Below are positions 18,920 to 27,725 of a DNA stretch of 64,000 nt, piece after piece. The notes under the pieces were generated by a model that was not told the origin of the DNA, did not search any database, and worked only from the letters and a program-made list of their open reading frames with translations. Position 1 is the stretch's first letter. Each line of letters begins with the position of its first letter. The position numbers were made by a program, and so were the translations under genes. Origin of the DNA: Avoscillospira_A sp052117125 (GTDB lineage Bacteria > Bacillota > Clostridia > Oscillospirales > Oscillospiraceae); assembly GCF_052117125.1 (NCBI RefSeq), contig NZ_JBQKJT010000005.1, forward strand, positions 166,153 through 230,152, written 5' to 3'.

Positions 18920-21900
18920 ATGAAATTGAAGTGGAGCAGTCGATTGCTGGCACTGCTGCTGTGTGTGGCGCTGCTGCCGATGCAGCTGTTTGTATTGCCC
19001 GCCGCCGCTGCGGACCAGCCGACTTTAAAAAATGTGACGGTCAGCAATAAAACGCTGGCCATGAAAGTGGGACAGACCACAGACCTGACCGCGACGGTGG
19101 TTTTGAGCAACAACTCGGCCTATGCCGTGGGCAGCGATACGCTGCCCGTGGGGATGACGGTGGAGTGGACCGTGGAAGACAACCGAAATAATGAAGTGAC
19201 GGTCACGCCCACGGCTGACCCGCTGAAAGCCACGGTAACTGCCATTGATGTGGCGCCCACCAACGCGGAGCACAAGGAAGTTACCATCAAGGTGACGGCA
19301 AGGTGGAATAATCTGGTCAGAATTGCCACCTGTGAGGTGACGGTATCGCCGGAGGACCCGGCCAGTGTGACCGTAACGCCCTCCAGCACAGAAATTGCAC
19401 CGGGCGGCAAACTCCAGCTCTATGCCACAGTGAAGCCGGAGACCAATCCGCCTCCCACGGTGACATGGGGTACCAAAAATGCCGTTGTGGCCACAGTGGA
19501 CAGCAACGGCTTGCTGACCGGTGTCAGTGCGGGTCAGACGGAGATCACTGCCACCGCTGGCAGCAATGTGGGTACCTGCGCTGTAACGGTGCTGGGTATT
19601 GTGCTGAAAGAGACGTCTGTCACTATGCGGGAGCGGGGCAATCATACCTTACAGTATGAGGTGTTCGGCTCCACGCTGAAAAAGCAGACCATTGAATGGA
19701 GCAGCAGCGACACGACGGTGGTCCAGGTCAATAACGGATACCTCTATGGTATTAAAGAGGGTACCGCCACCATCACCGCCAAGGTCAGCGGCAGTACATA
19801 TTCCGCCACCTGTGAGGTAAAGGTGGAACGCAATACCGCCGATCCCATTACCGTATCTGTGGACGCCGGAGAGCCTGTACCCTTCTCCAGTCTGGTCAGC
19901 CGGATTCAGACCGAGTGCAGCAAGGTACTGGGCCGTTCCCTCAGCCATGTGGGCGGCCTGACGGTCGCCACCAAGGAGGGAACGCTGTACTATCGCTATC
20001 AGTCCGACTCGGACACCGGCGCTGGCATCGGCGCGGGCGAGCTGTACTACGTGACGCCCACGCTGGCCCAGCGGGGACTCAGCGATGTGACCTTTGTGCC
20101 CAAGGCGGATTTCAGCGGTAAGGCCGTCATCTCCTATACCGGCTATGCCGATGCCACCACCTTTTTCCAGGGAACCATTGAGGTCACCGTAGCCCAGGTG
20201 GAGGACATTGTCTATACGATTGCGGCCAACAAACCGCTGCAATTCAATGCCGACGATTTTAACCGTCTCTGCCGCAGCCGCACAGGCCGGGACCTGGCCA
20301 GCGTCTCCTTCTCCCTGCCCGACAGCAACCGCGGTACGCTCTATTACCGCTATACCGTCGGCGCTTCCTACAATACCCCGGTGGAGGCTACCAAGGAGTA
20401 CAAGCTCAACGGCTCCCCTGCCCTCAATGACGTCTATTTTGTGCCCAGCAGCGGATACAGCGGGGAAGTGATACTGTCCTTCCTGGCCAGAGATGTCAAC
20501 GGCACTTCTTTCCGGAGCAGTGTGCGGGTCCAGGTTTCCAAAGCCACCGGCAATGGTGACATCAACTACACCATTACCAAAGGCGGATGGGTGACGATGG
20601 ACAACAACGAGTTTAACACGTTGTGCCGCAGCGCCACGGGCTATTCTCTGGACTATGTCCGTTTCACCCTGCCTCCGTCCAGTCAGGGCAAACTCTACTA
20701 TAACTATTCCGGCAGCACCGGCGGCTATAGCGAAGAGGTTACCGCCGAGCGCAACTATTATTACAACAGCACGCCTTACCTGCGCCGTGTGACCTTTGCG
20801 GCTACCTCGTCTTATACCGGTACGGTCAACATTCCGTTCCGGGCCTGGGATACCAAGGGGAACCAGTTCAGCGGTACCGTCACGATTCTGGTGGAATCCA
20901 ATGACGGCGGCAATGTCCGCTATACGGCCTATCAGGGCGGCAAGGTCAACTTTGATGACGCGGATTTTAACAGCGAGTGCCAGAAGCGCACCGGCTCCAG
21001 TCTCAGCTATGTCCAGTTCCAGCTGCCCTCGTCCTCTCAGGGGGCGCTGTACTACAACTACACCAGCAGCGGCAACTATGACAGCGCCGTTACCAGCAGC
21101 CGGAAGTATTACCGCTACTCCACTCCGTATCTGGACAAGGTGACCTTTGTCCCCAACAGCAGCTTCGTCGGTACGGCAACGATTCCGTATACCGGATGGT
21201 CCACCAACGGCAAAAGCTTCACCGGTACCGTTACCATTGACGTGTATAACTCAGCACAGCAGATATCCTATACGATTCGCAGCGGCGGTGTGGCGGATTT
21301 TAATGCTGTGGACTTTGACCGTCTCTGCGAATACTACACCGGCGATCCCCTGCGCTACGTCCGCTTTACCCTGCCCGCCTCTTCCCGCGGTGTATTGTAC
21401 TATGACTACAATACCACCAGCGGCAGCTACGGCAGCAAGGTATCGTCTTACACCAACTACTACTTCTCCTCCAGCCCCTACCTGGAGCGGGTTTCCTTTG
21501 TGGCGGACGACGGCTATGCGGGGACCTTTGAGATTTCCTTTACCGGCTGGAGCACCGCTGGAAAATCCTTTACGAGCACCGTTCAAGTAATAGTAGAAGC
21601 GCCGCAGGGTCCGGCAACCATCTATTACACGGCGGCCAATGGTACAGTGAACTTCCAGAGCAGCGATTTTGTGTCGGCCTGTGACGATCGGGGCCTGGGC
21701 AGTTTGTCGTCGGTGCGGTTCCAGTTGCCCTCGTCCAGCCAGGGTAAGCTGTACTACCGGTACAACAGCTCCCAGAGCGGTTCCACCTCTGTCCAGAACA
21801 CCACGTCCTATTATCCATCCACTACACCGCGAATTTCCGACGTCACCTTTGTGGCGGCGGCAGGCTTCAGCGGTCAGGCGACGGTGACCTATACGGGAAC

Positions 21901-22510
21901 CGACAGCCGGGGCAATACCTATCAGGGACAAATACGCATCAATGTGCCGATTGCTGGAACCTCCCGCTATTTCAACGATCTGACCAATTACGCCTGGGCC
22001 GTGTCCTCCATTGACCGGCTCTATGAGATGGGTGTGGTCACCGGCACCGGCGGCGGACGGTTCAGCCCCCAGAACAGCATCTCCCGCGGTGATTTTATGC
22101 TGATGCTGGACCGGGCCTTTGACTTTGCGGATGTGTCCGGTACAGGCTTTACCGATGTGCCGGCGGGCAGCTACTACGGCTCCGCCATTGCGTCTGCCAA
22201 GGCGTTGGGCATTGCCACCGGCTATGCCAACGGTACGTTCCAGCCCAATGCGCCGGTAACGCGGCAGGATGCCATGGTGTTCCTGAAGCGGGCCATGGCA
22301 GCCGACGGTTGGAACATGGGCAGCGGCGACCGGCTGATGCTTCAGGGCTTCCGAGACGGCGCCTATGTGGCGGAATATGCCGTAGATGCTGTGTCCACCA
22401 TGGTTGGCTATGGGATACTCACAGGCAACAACAACAGCGAGTTGAACCCCACTGCCTACATGTCTCGGGCGGAAATGGCCGTGGTGCTGACTAGAGTGCT
22501 GGACCTATAA
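18920..22510 (+). CDS. Large secreted surface protein with Ig-like domains, six ~110-residue repeats and C-terminal SLH domains
   Basis: A 1196-residue exported protein. Signal peptide MKLKWSSRLLALLLCVALLP with cleavage near AAAAD; two or three Ig-like domains of the Big_2 type at about 30-305 (TVTWGTKNAVVATVDSNGLL, YGIKEGTATITAKVSG); six repeats at about 308-1010; three SLH motifs at about 1015-1196 (ISRGDFMLML, GYANGTFQPNAPVTRQDA, MSRAEMAVVLTRVL). The anchor is at the opposite end from that of its neighbour, so the two proteins would present their free ends differently. RBS AAAGGAGG precedes the ATG. Binding target unknown. Confidence 0.82.
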   Translation: MKLKWSSRLLALLLCVALLPMQLFVLPAAAADQPTLKNVTVSNKTLAMKVGQTTDLTATVVLSNNSAYAVGSDTLPVGMTVEWTVEDNRNNEVTVTPTADPLKATVTAIDVAPTNAEHKEVTIKVTARWNNLVRIATCEVTVSPEDPASVTVTPSSTEIAPGGKLQLYATVKPETNPPPTVTWGTKNAVVATVDSNGLLTGVSAGQTEITATAGSNVGTCAVTVLGIVLKETSVTMRERGNHTLQYEVFGSTLKKQTIEWSSSDTTVVQVNNGYLYGIKEGTATITAKVSGSTYSATCEVKVERNTADPITVSVDAGEPVPFSSLVSRIQTECSKVLGRSLSHVGGLTVATKEGTLYYRYQSDSDTGAGIGAGELYYVTPTLAQRGLSDVTFVPKADFSGKAVISYTGYADATTFFQGTIEVTVAQVEDIVYTIAANKPLQFNADDFNRLCRSRTGRDLASVSFSLPDSNRGTLYYRYTVGASYNTPVEATKEYKLNGSPALNDVYFVPSSGYSGEVILSFLARDVNGTSFRSSVRVQVSKATGNGDINYTITKGGWVTMDNNEFNTLCRSATGYSLDYVRFTLPPSSQGKLYYNYSGSTGGYSEEVTAERNYYYNSTPYLRRVTFAATSSYTGTVNIPFRAWDTKGNQFSGTVTILVESNDGGNVRYTAYQGGKVNFDDADFNSECQKRTGSSLSYVQFQLPSSSQGALYYNYTSSGNYDSAVTSSRKYYRYSTPYLDKVTFVPNSSFVGTATIPYTGWSTNGKSFTGTVTIDVYNSAQQISYTIRSGGVADFNAVDFDRLCEYYTGDPLRYVRFTLPASSRGVLYYDYNTTSGSYGSKVSSYTNYYFSSSPYLERVSFVADDGYAGTFEISFTGWSTAGKSFTSTVQVIVEAPQGPATIYYTAANGTVNFQSSDFVSACDDRGLGSLSSVRFQLPSSSQGKLYYRYNSSQSGSTSVQNTTSYYPSTTPRISDVTFVAAAGFSGQATVTYTGTDSRGNTYQGQIRINVPIAGTSRYFNDLTNYAWAVSSIDRLYEMGVVTGTGGGRFSPQNSISRGDFMLMLDRAFDFADVSGTGFTDVPAGSYYGSAIASAKALGIATGYANGTFQPNAPVTRQDAMVFLKRAMAADGWNMGSGDRLMLQGFRDGAYVAEYAVDAVSTMVGYGILTGNNNSELNPTAYMSRAEMAVVLTRVLDL
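19841..21950 (+). repeat. Six tandem ~110-residue protein repeats
   Basis: Each unit follows the pattern I-Y-T, V-F-x4-DF-x3-C-x3-TG-x-L-x2-V-x-F-x-LP-x-SS-x-G-x-LYY-x-Y, then a YY-rich strand, P-x-L-x2-V-x-F, and Y-x-G-x5-F/Y-x-G-W near the end. The first unit is the most divergent. A conserved Cys near position 20 occurs in all units. I do not recognise the family. Confidence 0.8.
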
Positions 22511-22581
22511 ATTACAATTTGTGGATAATATAGGAAAAATAGAGCGCTGTTGCCCAATGAAATTTTATAAATAGTGTGTAA

Positions 22582-22632
22582 AATTAAAAAGTGTGGTGCC
22601 ATTGGGCCATCACACTTTTTAATTTTTTTATT
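22582..22632 (+). terminator. Intrinsic terminator after the surface protein gene
   Basis: Stem AATTAAAAAGTGTG pairs with CACACTTTTTAATT and continues inward through GTGCC/GGCCAT with one mismatch, followed by a run of T. It separates the surface genes from the flagellar operon. Confidence 0.85.
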
Positions 22633-22757
22633 GCGATATCAACGCTGATTCTGTAAAAAAATGAGAAATTCCAACATTTTGCACGAAATGAATACTATAG
22701 TTTTTTTACATAGGAAAATAAATATGTATACATTAGCAAAATATCTATATAAACACA

Positions 22758-22786
22758 TTGACAGGAGGAAGTTTACAATTTACAAT
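22758..22786 (+). promoter_or_regulatory. Sigma-A promoter of the flagellar operon
   Basis: TTGACA (22758-22763), 17 bases, TACAAT (22781-22786): a near-consensus housekeeping promoter. Predicted start of transcription is near 22793. It is the only strong promoter seen before the 26-kb run of flagellar genes. Confidence 0.78.
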
Positions 22787-22792
22787 GTGTAT

Positions 22793-22957
22793 AACAAAAT
22801 AATTTATAATTTTTGGCTATGCACGAATAAGGGTTGAAATTTCAGCTGTATAGCTGTAAAATGTGACGGAGCACTGAATTATGCGATAATACACAGTGTA
22901 TTTGTTGTTTGGAGTATTGTAAAAGTCTTATTTTTACCAGAAATTGGAGGAATGAAA
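22793..22957 (+). other. 165-base AT-rich leader of the flagellar operon
   Basis: Long untranslated leader between the predicted start of transcription and flgB. It contains the small inverted repeat CAGCTGTATAGCTG near 22842-22855. I compared it with the c-di-GMP riboswitch consensus (GEMM-I) and saw no match, and there is no ORF with a ribosome-binding site. The length suggests room for regulation. A second -10-like TTTATAAT lies near 22802. Confidence 0.4.
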
Positions 22958-23347
22958 ATGCAGTTGCTGGAGACCAACACCCAATTGATGTTGCAGCGTT
23001 CCATGGAATATCTATGGCAAAAGCAAACCTGCATTCTGGACAACATTGCCAATGTGGAGACGCCGGACTACCAGGTCAAGTATGCCACCTTTGAAGATGC
23101 CCTGAATAACGCATTGCAGGAGACTGCCGGCAAAAGCAATACCGCGTCGTCGGCGGCTTTGCGGGAGGCCATTGCCGCACCGCAGGTGGAGATCCATGAG
23201 GCTGCGGAAAGTGTCCGCGCCGACGGAAACGGCGTCAATATTACGGAGCAGGCTGTAGAACTGGCCCGCAACGGCTATCAGCAGCAGTATGTGTTCAACT
23301 CCATCTCCAATGAGTTTACACTGCTGCGGACAGCCATTCGAGGATAA
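22958..23347 (+). CDS. flgB: Flagellar proximal rod protein FlgB
   Basis: A 129-residue rod protein: DNIANVETPDYQVKYATFED is the conserved N-terminal rod/hook motif, and the C-terminus VFNSISNEFTLLRTAIRG is the helical partner segment. Start set at the second ATG (22958), seven bases after GGAGG; the ATG at 22952 is only one base from it. First gene of the operon; assembles with FlgC, FlgF and FlgG on the MS ring through FliE. Confidence 0.93.
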   Translation: MQLLETNTQLMLQRSMEYLWQKQTCILDNIANVETPDYQVKYATFEDALNNALQETAGKSNTASSAALREAIAAPQVEIHEAAESVRADGNGVNITEQAVELARNGYQQQYVFNSISNEFTLLRTAIRG

Positions 23348-23360
23348 GGAGCGATAGCAT

Positions 23361-23816
23361 ATGGCATTTCTGAGTTCCATGAATATCGTAGGCTCGGGTC
23401 TGACGGCCCAGCAGCTGCGACTGGATGTGATCTCCGAAAATATTACCAATATCAACACCACCCGGACCGAGGCTGGCGGCACATACCGCCGCAAGACCGT
23501 GACCATGGAAGCCATCGAGGGTCAGACGACCTTTCAGGCGGCATTGGCCAGAGCCCAAGGACGAAACGTTTCGGCCGACAGCGTGGCCGGCGGTGTGCGG
23601 GTGACGGAGATTGCCGAGGACCCCTCGGACTTCAAGTTGGTATACGACCCCACCCACCCCGATGCCAACGATGAAGGGTATGTGGAGCTGCCCAATGTGG
23701 ACCTGGTCAAGGAAATGGCCGATGCCATGGCTGCGAATCAGGCATATTCCGCCAACGTAACTGCGTTTAATGTGTTGAAGCAAGTGGCCGCCAAGGGCCT
23801 GGAGATCGGCAAGTGA
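23361..23816 (+). CDS. flgC: Flagellar proximal rod protein FlgC
   Basis: A 151-residue rod protein with LRLDVISENITNINTTRT near the N-terminus and VNPVDLVKEMADAMAANQAY-like C-terminal helix (here NVDLVKEMADAMAANQAYSA). It follows flgB by 13 bases with AGGAG before its ATG. Forms the proximal rod with FlgB. Confidence 0.95.
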   Translation: MAFLSSMNIVGSGLTAQQLRLDVISENITNINTTRTEAGGTYRRKTVTMEAIEGQTTFQAALARAQGRNVSADSVAGGVRVTEIAEDPSDFKLVYDPTHPDANDEGYVELPNVDLVKEMADAMAANQAYSANVTAFNVLKQVAAKGLEIGK

Positions 23817-23848
23817 TCTGACAGGCTGCGGGGATAGGAGAGTAAGAT

Positions 23849-24157
23849 ATGGAAGTACATATGAGCCCAATCGCTCCGCTTTGGAACGACGATCTGGTAC
23901 AGGAGTCCTCTGCTGCACGGAACAACGAAGCTCCTGCCATTCCTTTTGCAGACGTTTTTCAGTCTGCCATTGATTCGGTGCAGGAGACGGACGCCACCAA
24001 GAATGAGCTGCAGTATTTACAGGCCACCGGTCAGCTGGACAATCCGGCGGAACTGGTGATTGCTGAGAATCAGGCAATTCTGTCTGTGCAGCTGCTGGTG
24101 CAGCTCCGTGACAGAGCGCTGGACGCTTACAGCGAAGTTATGCGCATTAGCATGTAA
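23849..24157 (+). CDS. fliE: Flagellar hook-basal body protein FliE
   Basis: A 102-residue protein. FADVFQSAIDSVQETDATKN and the closing LLVQLRDRALDAYSEVMRIS match FliE, which joins the MS ring to the rod and is an early export substrate. The N-terminal 25 residues are variable, as in the family. Position between flgC and fliF is the usual one. Confidence 0.93.
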   Translation: MEVHMSPIAPLWNDDLVQESSAARNNEAPAIPFADVFQSAIDSVQETDATKNELQYLQATGQLDNPAELVIAENQAILSVQLLVQLRDRALDAYSEVMRISM

Positions 24158-24206
24158 GTGAAGCGGGAACGTATAGAAAGAATCTGAAGATCCGGGAGCG
24201 AGGGCA

Positions 24207-25853
24207 TTGGCCGTGCAAGAGAAGGTAAAGGGCTTTTTAAATAAAGGAAAGCAGCTGTGGACAGGCGCGAAAAAGCGGACGAAAATCCTGGCGGCGGCGG
24301 TCCTGGTGGTTGCGGCCGGCGCCATTGTCGCCGTGGTGGTGGCCAGTCAGAACCAGCCCTACGCGACGTTGTTCACGGAGCTGAGCCAAACGGATATGAC
24401 TGCGATTACGTCGTATCTGACGGAAAATGGCGTGTCGGATTTCCGCATTGTGGACGACGATACCATCATGGTACCGGCGGACCAGGAGGTTCAGCTCAAG
24501 GGCCAGCTGGTGTCGCAAGGTTACTTCAACTCCGGCTATGCCTATAACTATTCCACCTATTTAGATAACGTCAGCGCATTGACCACCGAGTCCGAACGGC
24601 AGCAGCTGGCACTCTATGAACTCAACGACAGCACGTCTGCCGTCATCCGCAGCATGGAGGGCGTCAAGGACGCTACGGTTCGGTTTACCCCTGGTGAGGA
24701 TAACACCTATGTCCTGGACAGCGGCAATGTAGTGGAAGCTACCGCCTATGTCAAGGTGACGATGAAGGACGGTGTGCCCCTCAGCGACACCATGGCGGAA
24801 GGTATCCGCAATTTGGTGGGCAGCGCCATCCAGGGCCTGAAAGTGGAAAACGTCACCATTGTGGACTCCTATGGCAATACATATCTCCCTGACGATGGTC
24901 TGGGGGATTTAGAGGACTCCTCTGCCCTGAAGCTGCGGTTGGAGGAACAGGTCAACAACACGCTGGAGAAAAAGATTCTCGCGGTGTTGCTGCCCATCTA
25001 CGGCGCGGAGAATGTCCACGTCAGCGTCAACAGCATTGTGGATGTGGACAAGGTATACACCGACTCCACCAACTATTCCACCGAGGACTGGGCGGCCGAC
25101 GGCTCCACCAATGGCGAGGGCATTATCGGCCAGAAGATTTACGACAATGAGTATATCGCCGATGAAAACGGTGCAGTGGGCGGTACCGTTGGCACAGACA
25201 CCAACGCCGACATTCCCACTTACCCGGAGAATGAGGGCGAGCAGGAGCCTGGCAACGGTGTTGTCAGTTCCACGGGCCAGACCAACTATTTGGTAGATGA
25301 GGAGAACCGGCAGGTGGAACGCGTGGGCGGTACCATTGCCGACGTCATGGTGTCCGTCACCATCAATGAAGCCGTCAGCGGCGGTGTGAATGTGGAGGAT
25401 CTCTATCCCCACGTGGCCCGAGCTGCCGGTATTACCACAGCGGACCAGATGGAAAAGGTGCACATTTTGATTGCGCCCTTCAACACGGGAGACAACACGC
25501 CGACCGACACCAACGAGGACACTCCGGCAGAGGACGGCCTGCTGCTTGACAGCTGGATTCTGTATGCAGCACTTGGCGGCTTGGTACTGTTTGTGCTGAT
25601 TCTGGTACTGGTGCTGCTGCTGATCCGCCGTCACCGTCGCAAGAAGGCCGCAGCCATGGCTGCCGAGTTGGAGCAGCCGGAGGAGATGCTGCAAGAGGCG
25701 GCGCCGGTGCCTGAAGGCGCGGATATTATGGAAATGCAGACAGAGAAGAGCATGGAACTGCGCAAGGATGTACGGAAGTTCGCTGAGGAGAACCCGGAAA
25801 TTGCCGCGCAGATGGTTAAGAACTGGCTGAAGGAAGGGGAGAGCATGGAATGA
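24207..25853 (+). CDS. fliF: Flagellar MS-ring protein FliF
   Basis: A 548-residue FliF. Two membrane helices, at about residues 25-45 (ILAAAVLVVAAGAIVAVVVA) and 448-470 (LYAALGGLVLFVLILVLVLL), flank the ring-building motifs (YATLFTELSQTDM, LALYELNDSTSAVIRSMEGV) and a long acidic linker. The C-terminal tail (VRKFAEENPEIAAQMVKNWL) is the FliG-binding segment. Start is a TTG at 24207 or the GTG at 24213; both fit a GGGAG/GAGGG region. Its end overlaps fliG by four bases. Confidence 0.95.
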   Translation: MAVQEKVKGFLNKGKQLWTGAKKRTKILAAAVLVVAAGAIVAVVVASQNQPYATLFTELSQTDMTAITSYLTENGVSDFRIVDDDTIMVPADQEVQLKGQLVSQGYFNSGYAYNYSTYLDNVSALTTESERQQLALYELNDSTSAVIRSMEGVKDATVRFTPGEDNTYVLDSGNVVEATAYVKVTMKDGVPLSDTMAEGIRNLVGSAIQGLKVENVTIVDSYGNTYLPDDGLGDLEDSSALKLRLEEQVNNTLEKKILAVLLPIYGAENVHVSVNSIVDVDKVYTDSTNYSTEDWAADGSTNGEGIIGQKIYDNEYIADENGAVGGTVGTDTNADIPTYPENEGEQEPGNGVVSSTGQTNYLVDEENRQVERVGGTIADVMVSVTINEAVSGGVNVEDLYPHVARAAGITTADQMEKVHILIAPFNTGDNTPTDTNEDTPAEDGLLLDSWILYAALGGLVLFVLILVLVLLLIRRHRRKKAAAMAAELEQPEEMLQEAAPVPEGADIMEMQTEKSMELRKDVRKFAEENPEIAAQMVKNWLKEGESME

Positions 25854-26881
25854 GCGAAGCCGCCAGAGCCGGCCGGGAGCCGGGGAAACTGACGCAGCAG
25901 CAGAAGGCGGCGGCGGTCATCATCTCCCTGGGCGCTGAAAAGGCCTCCCAGCTCTACCAATACATGGACCCGGCTGATGTGGAACAGCTGACCATCGAGG
26001 TGGCCCGGATGGGCTACCTCGATGCGGAAACCACCGAAGAGGTCCTCAACGAATACTATCAGATGTGCCTGACCAACAAGGCGGTCACGGAGGGCGGCAT
26101 GGAGTATGCCCGTGCGGTCCTGGAAAAAGCCTTTGGCAGTCAGGCTGCTGAAAACCTGTTGGAAAAGGTTACAAAATCCCTGAAAAACCGGGAATTTGCC
26201 TTCCTCAACAAGGCCGACGAAAAATCCCTGTACGCCGCCTTGCAGCATGAGCGGCCCCAGACCATTGCCTTGGTCCTGTCCTATGTGGACCCGGAGAAGG
26301 CGGCGGCCGTCATTGAAGAGCTGGACTCCCAGCGGCAGACCAAGGTGGTAGAGAACATTGCCAACATGGAGAGCGCCTCTCCGGCGGCGGTGAAAATCAT
26401 CGAGGCGGAGATGGAGAAGAAGTTCACCAACCTCATGGCCACCAGCAATGTCAAGGTGGGCGGCGTGGACTATGTGGCTCAGATCATGAACAACCTGGAC
26501 CGCTCCAGCGAGAAGAGCATCTTCGACCGCCTGACGGTCCACAACGCCGACCTGGTGGAGGAGATCCGCAAGCGGATGTTCGTCTTCGAGGATATCATGA
26601 TCATGGACAATCGCTCTGTGCAGCGCTTCCTGCGGGAGTGCGATCCCAGAGACGTGGTGCTGGCCCTCAAGGGCAGCAACAACGACGTGGCCAACAAGAT
26701 TTTCAGCAATATGTCCACTCGTATGGCCCAGACCATCCGCGACGATCTGGAGATCACCACCAACGTTCGTATCCGCGATGTGGAAGAGGCCCAGCAGCGT
26801 ATCGTCACCATCATCCGCAACCTGGAGGAAAAGAACGAGCTGATCATCAGCAAGGGCGGAAAGGACGATATCATTGCCTAA
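25850..26881 (+). CDS. fliG: Flagellar motor switch protein FliG
   Basis: A 343-residue FliG with all three domains: N-terminal FliF-binding part (LTQQQKAAAVIISLGAEKAS), middle domain with EHPQTIA-like HERPQTIALVLSYVDPEKAA at about residue 124, and C-terminal torque domain containing MFVFEDIMIMDNRSVQRFL. It transmits stator force to the rotor. ATGA overlap with fliF and eight-base overlap with fliH imply translational coupling. Confidence 0.97.
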   Translation: MSEAARAGREPGKLTQQQKAAAVIISLGAEKASQLYQYMDPADVEQLTIEVARMGYLDAETTEEVLNEYYQMCLTNKAVTEGGMEYARAVLEKAFGSQAAENLLEKVTKSLKNREFAFLNKADEKSLYAALQHERPQTIALVLSYVDPEKAAAVIEELDSQRQTKVVENIANMESASPAAVKIIEAEMEKKFTNLMATSNVKVGGVDYVAQIMNNLDRSSEKSIFDRLTVHNADLVEEIRKRMFVFEDIMIMDNRSVQRFLRECDPRDVVLALKGSNNDVANKIFSNMSTRMAQTIRDDLEITTNVRIRDVEEAQQRIVTIIRNLEEKNELIISKGGKDDIIA

Positions 26882-27698
26882 TATTTTTAAGAGCTTCTGG
26901 AAGTCCAGTGATGAACGGTCGGTGGACCAGTACATCTTCCCCCAGGTAGAGGACATTCCAGTGGAAGCCGATCCGGAGCCGGAAGAAGATACGGCCGTCG
27001 CGGAATACGACGGAGACGATCAAGCGCCGGAGCCGGAGGAAGATGAGGAGCGGGCCAACGCCGCCTCCGTCATCTCCTTTGCCAAAGTACAGGCCGATGA
27101 AATTGTGGCCGCCGCCCGACGGGAAGCTGAAGCCATGCTGGAGCAGCACCGCCGGGATATGGAGGAAGAGGCTCTGCGCGTCCGGCAGGAAGCCCACGAT
27201 GACGGATACCGTCAGGGCTATGCTGAGGGCGTACAGCAGGCCCGTGTGGAGGGGCAGCAGCAGATGGAGCAGTACCTCCAGGAACAGGCCCGACAGGTGC
27301 AGCAATTTCTGGAACAGGCTCAGGAAGCCCGGGAGGATATGCTGCAAAAAACCCGGGACGAGCTGCTGGATTTGACCGTTGCCATTGCGGAGAAGGTCAT
27401 TCATATCAGTCTCAAGAGCAGCCTGGACGTCATTGGCCGGATGATTCAGATGGCCACGGAGAAGCTGCGGCGGCGCGAATGGGTCCATATCTATGTGGGC
27501 GGTTACAGCGCCCGGGAACTGTCTCAGATCACGCCGGAGCTGACCATGGCCCTGTCGGGTATCTCCGACCATATTAAAATTACACCCATGCCGGAGGACG
27601 AGCGCGGCGCGTGCATCATTGAAATGCCCGACGCCATCATCGATGCCAGCGCCTCCACCCAGTTGCAGAATATCCGGGAAATTCTGGGCCAGTCCTAG
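26874..27698 (+). CDS. fliH: Flagellar export ATPase regulator FliH
   Basis: A 274-residue FliH. An acidic N-terminus (DPEPEEDTAVAEYDGDDQ), then a long coiled coil (about 75-165) including GYRQGYAEGVQQARVEGQQQ, and a C-terminal domain (LDLTVAIAEKVIHISLKSS). FliH binds FliI as a dimer and links it to FliN/FliY and the export gate. Overlaps fliG by eight bases. Confidence 0.9.
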   Translation: MPNIFKSFWKSSDERSVDQYIFPQVEDIPVEADPEPEEDTAVAEYDGDDQAPEPEEDEERANAASVISFAKVQADEIVAAARREAEAMLEQHRRDMEEEALRVRQEAHDDGYRQGYAEGVQQARVEGQQQMEQYLQEQARQVQQFLEQAQEAREDMLQKTRDELLDLTVAIAEKVIHISLKSSLDVIGRMIQMATEKLRRREWVHIYVGGYSARELSQITPELTMALSGISDHIKITPMPEDERGACIIEMPDAIIDASASTQLQNIREILGQS

Positions 27699-27725
27699 AA
27701 ATCCATTCCAGATGGAGGCGAGACG

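Noticed and set aside
22793..22957. c-di-GMP riboswitch before flgB
   Set aside because: GACGGAGC near 22864 recalls part of the GEMM motif, but the conserved core and the paired stems are not there.
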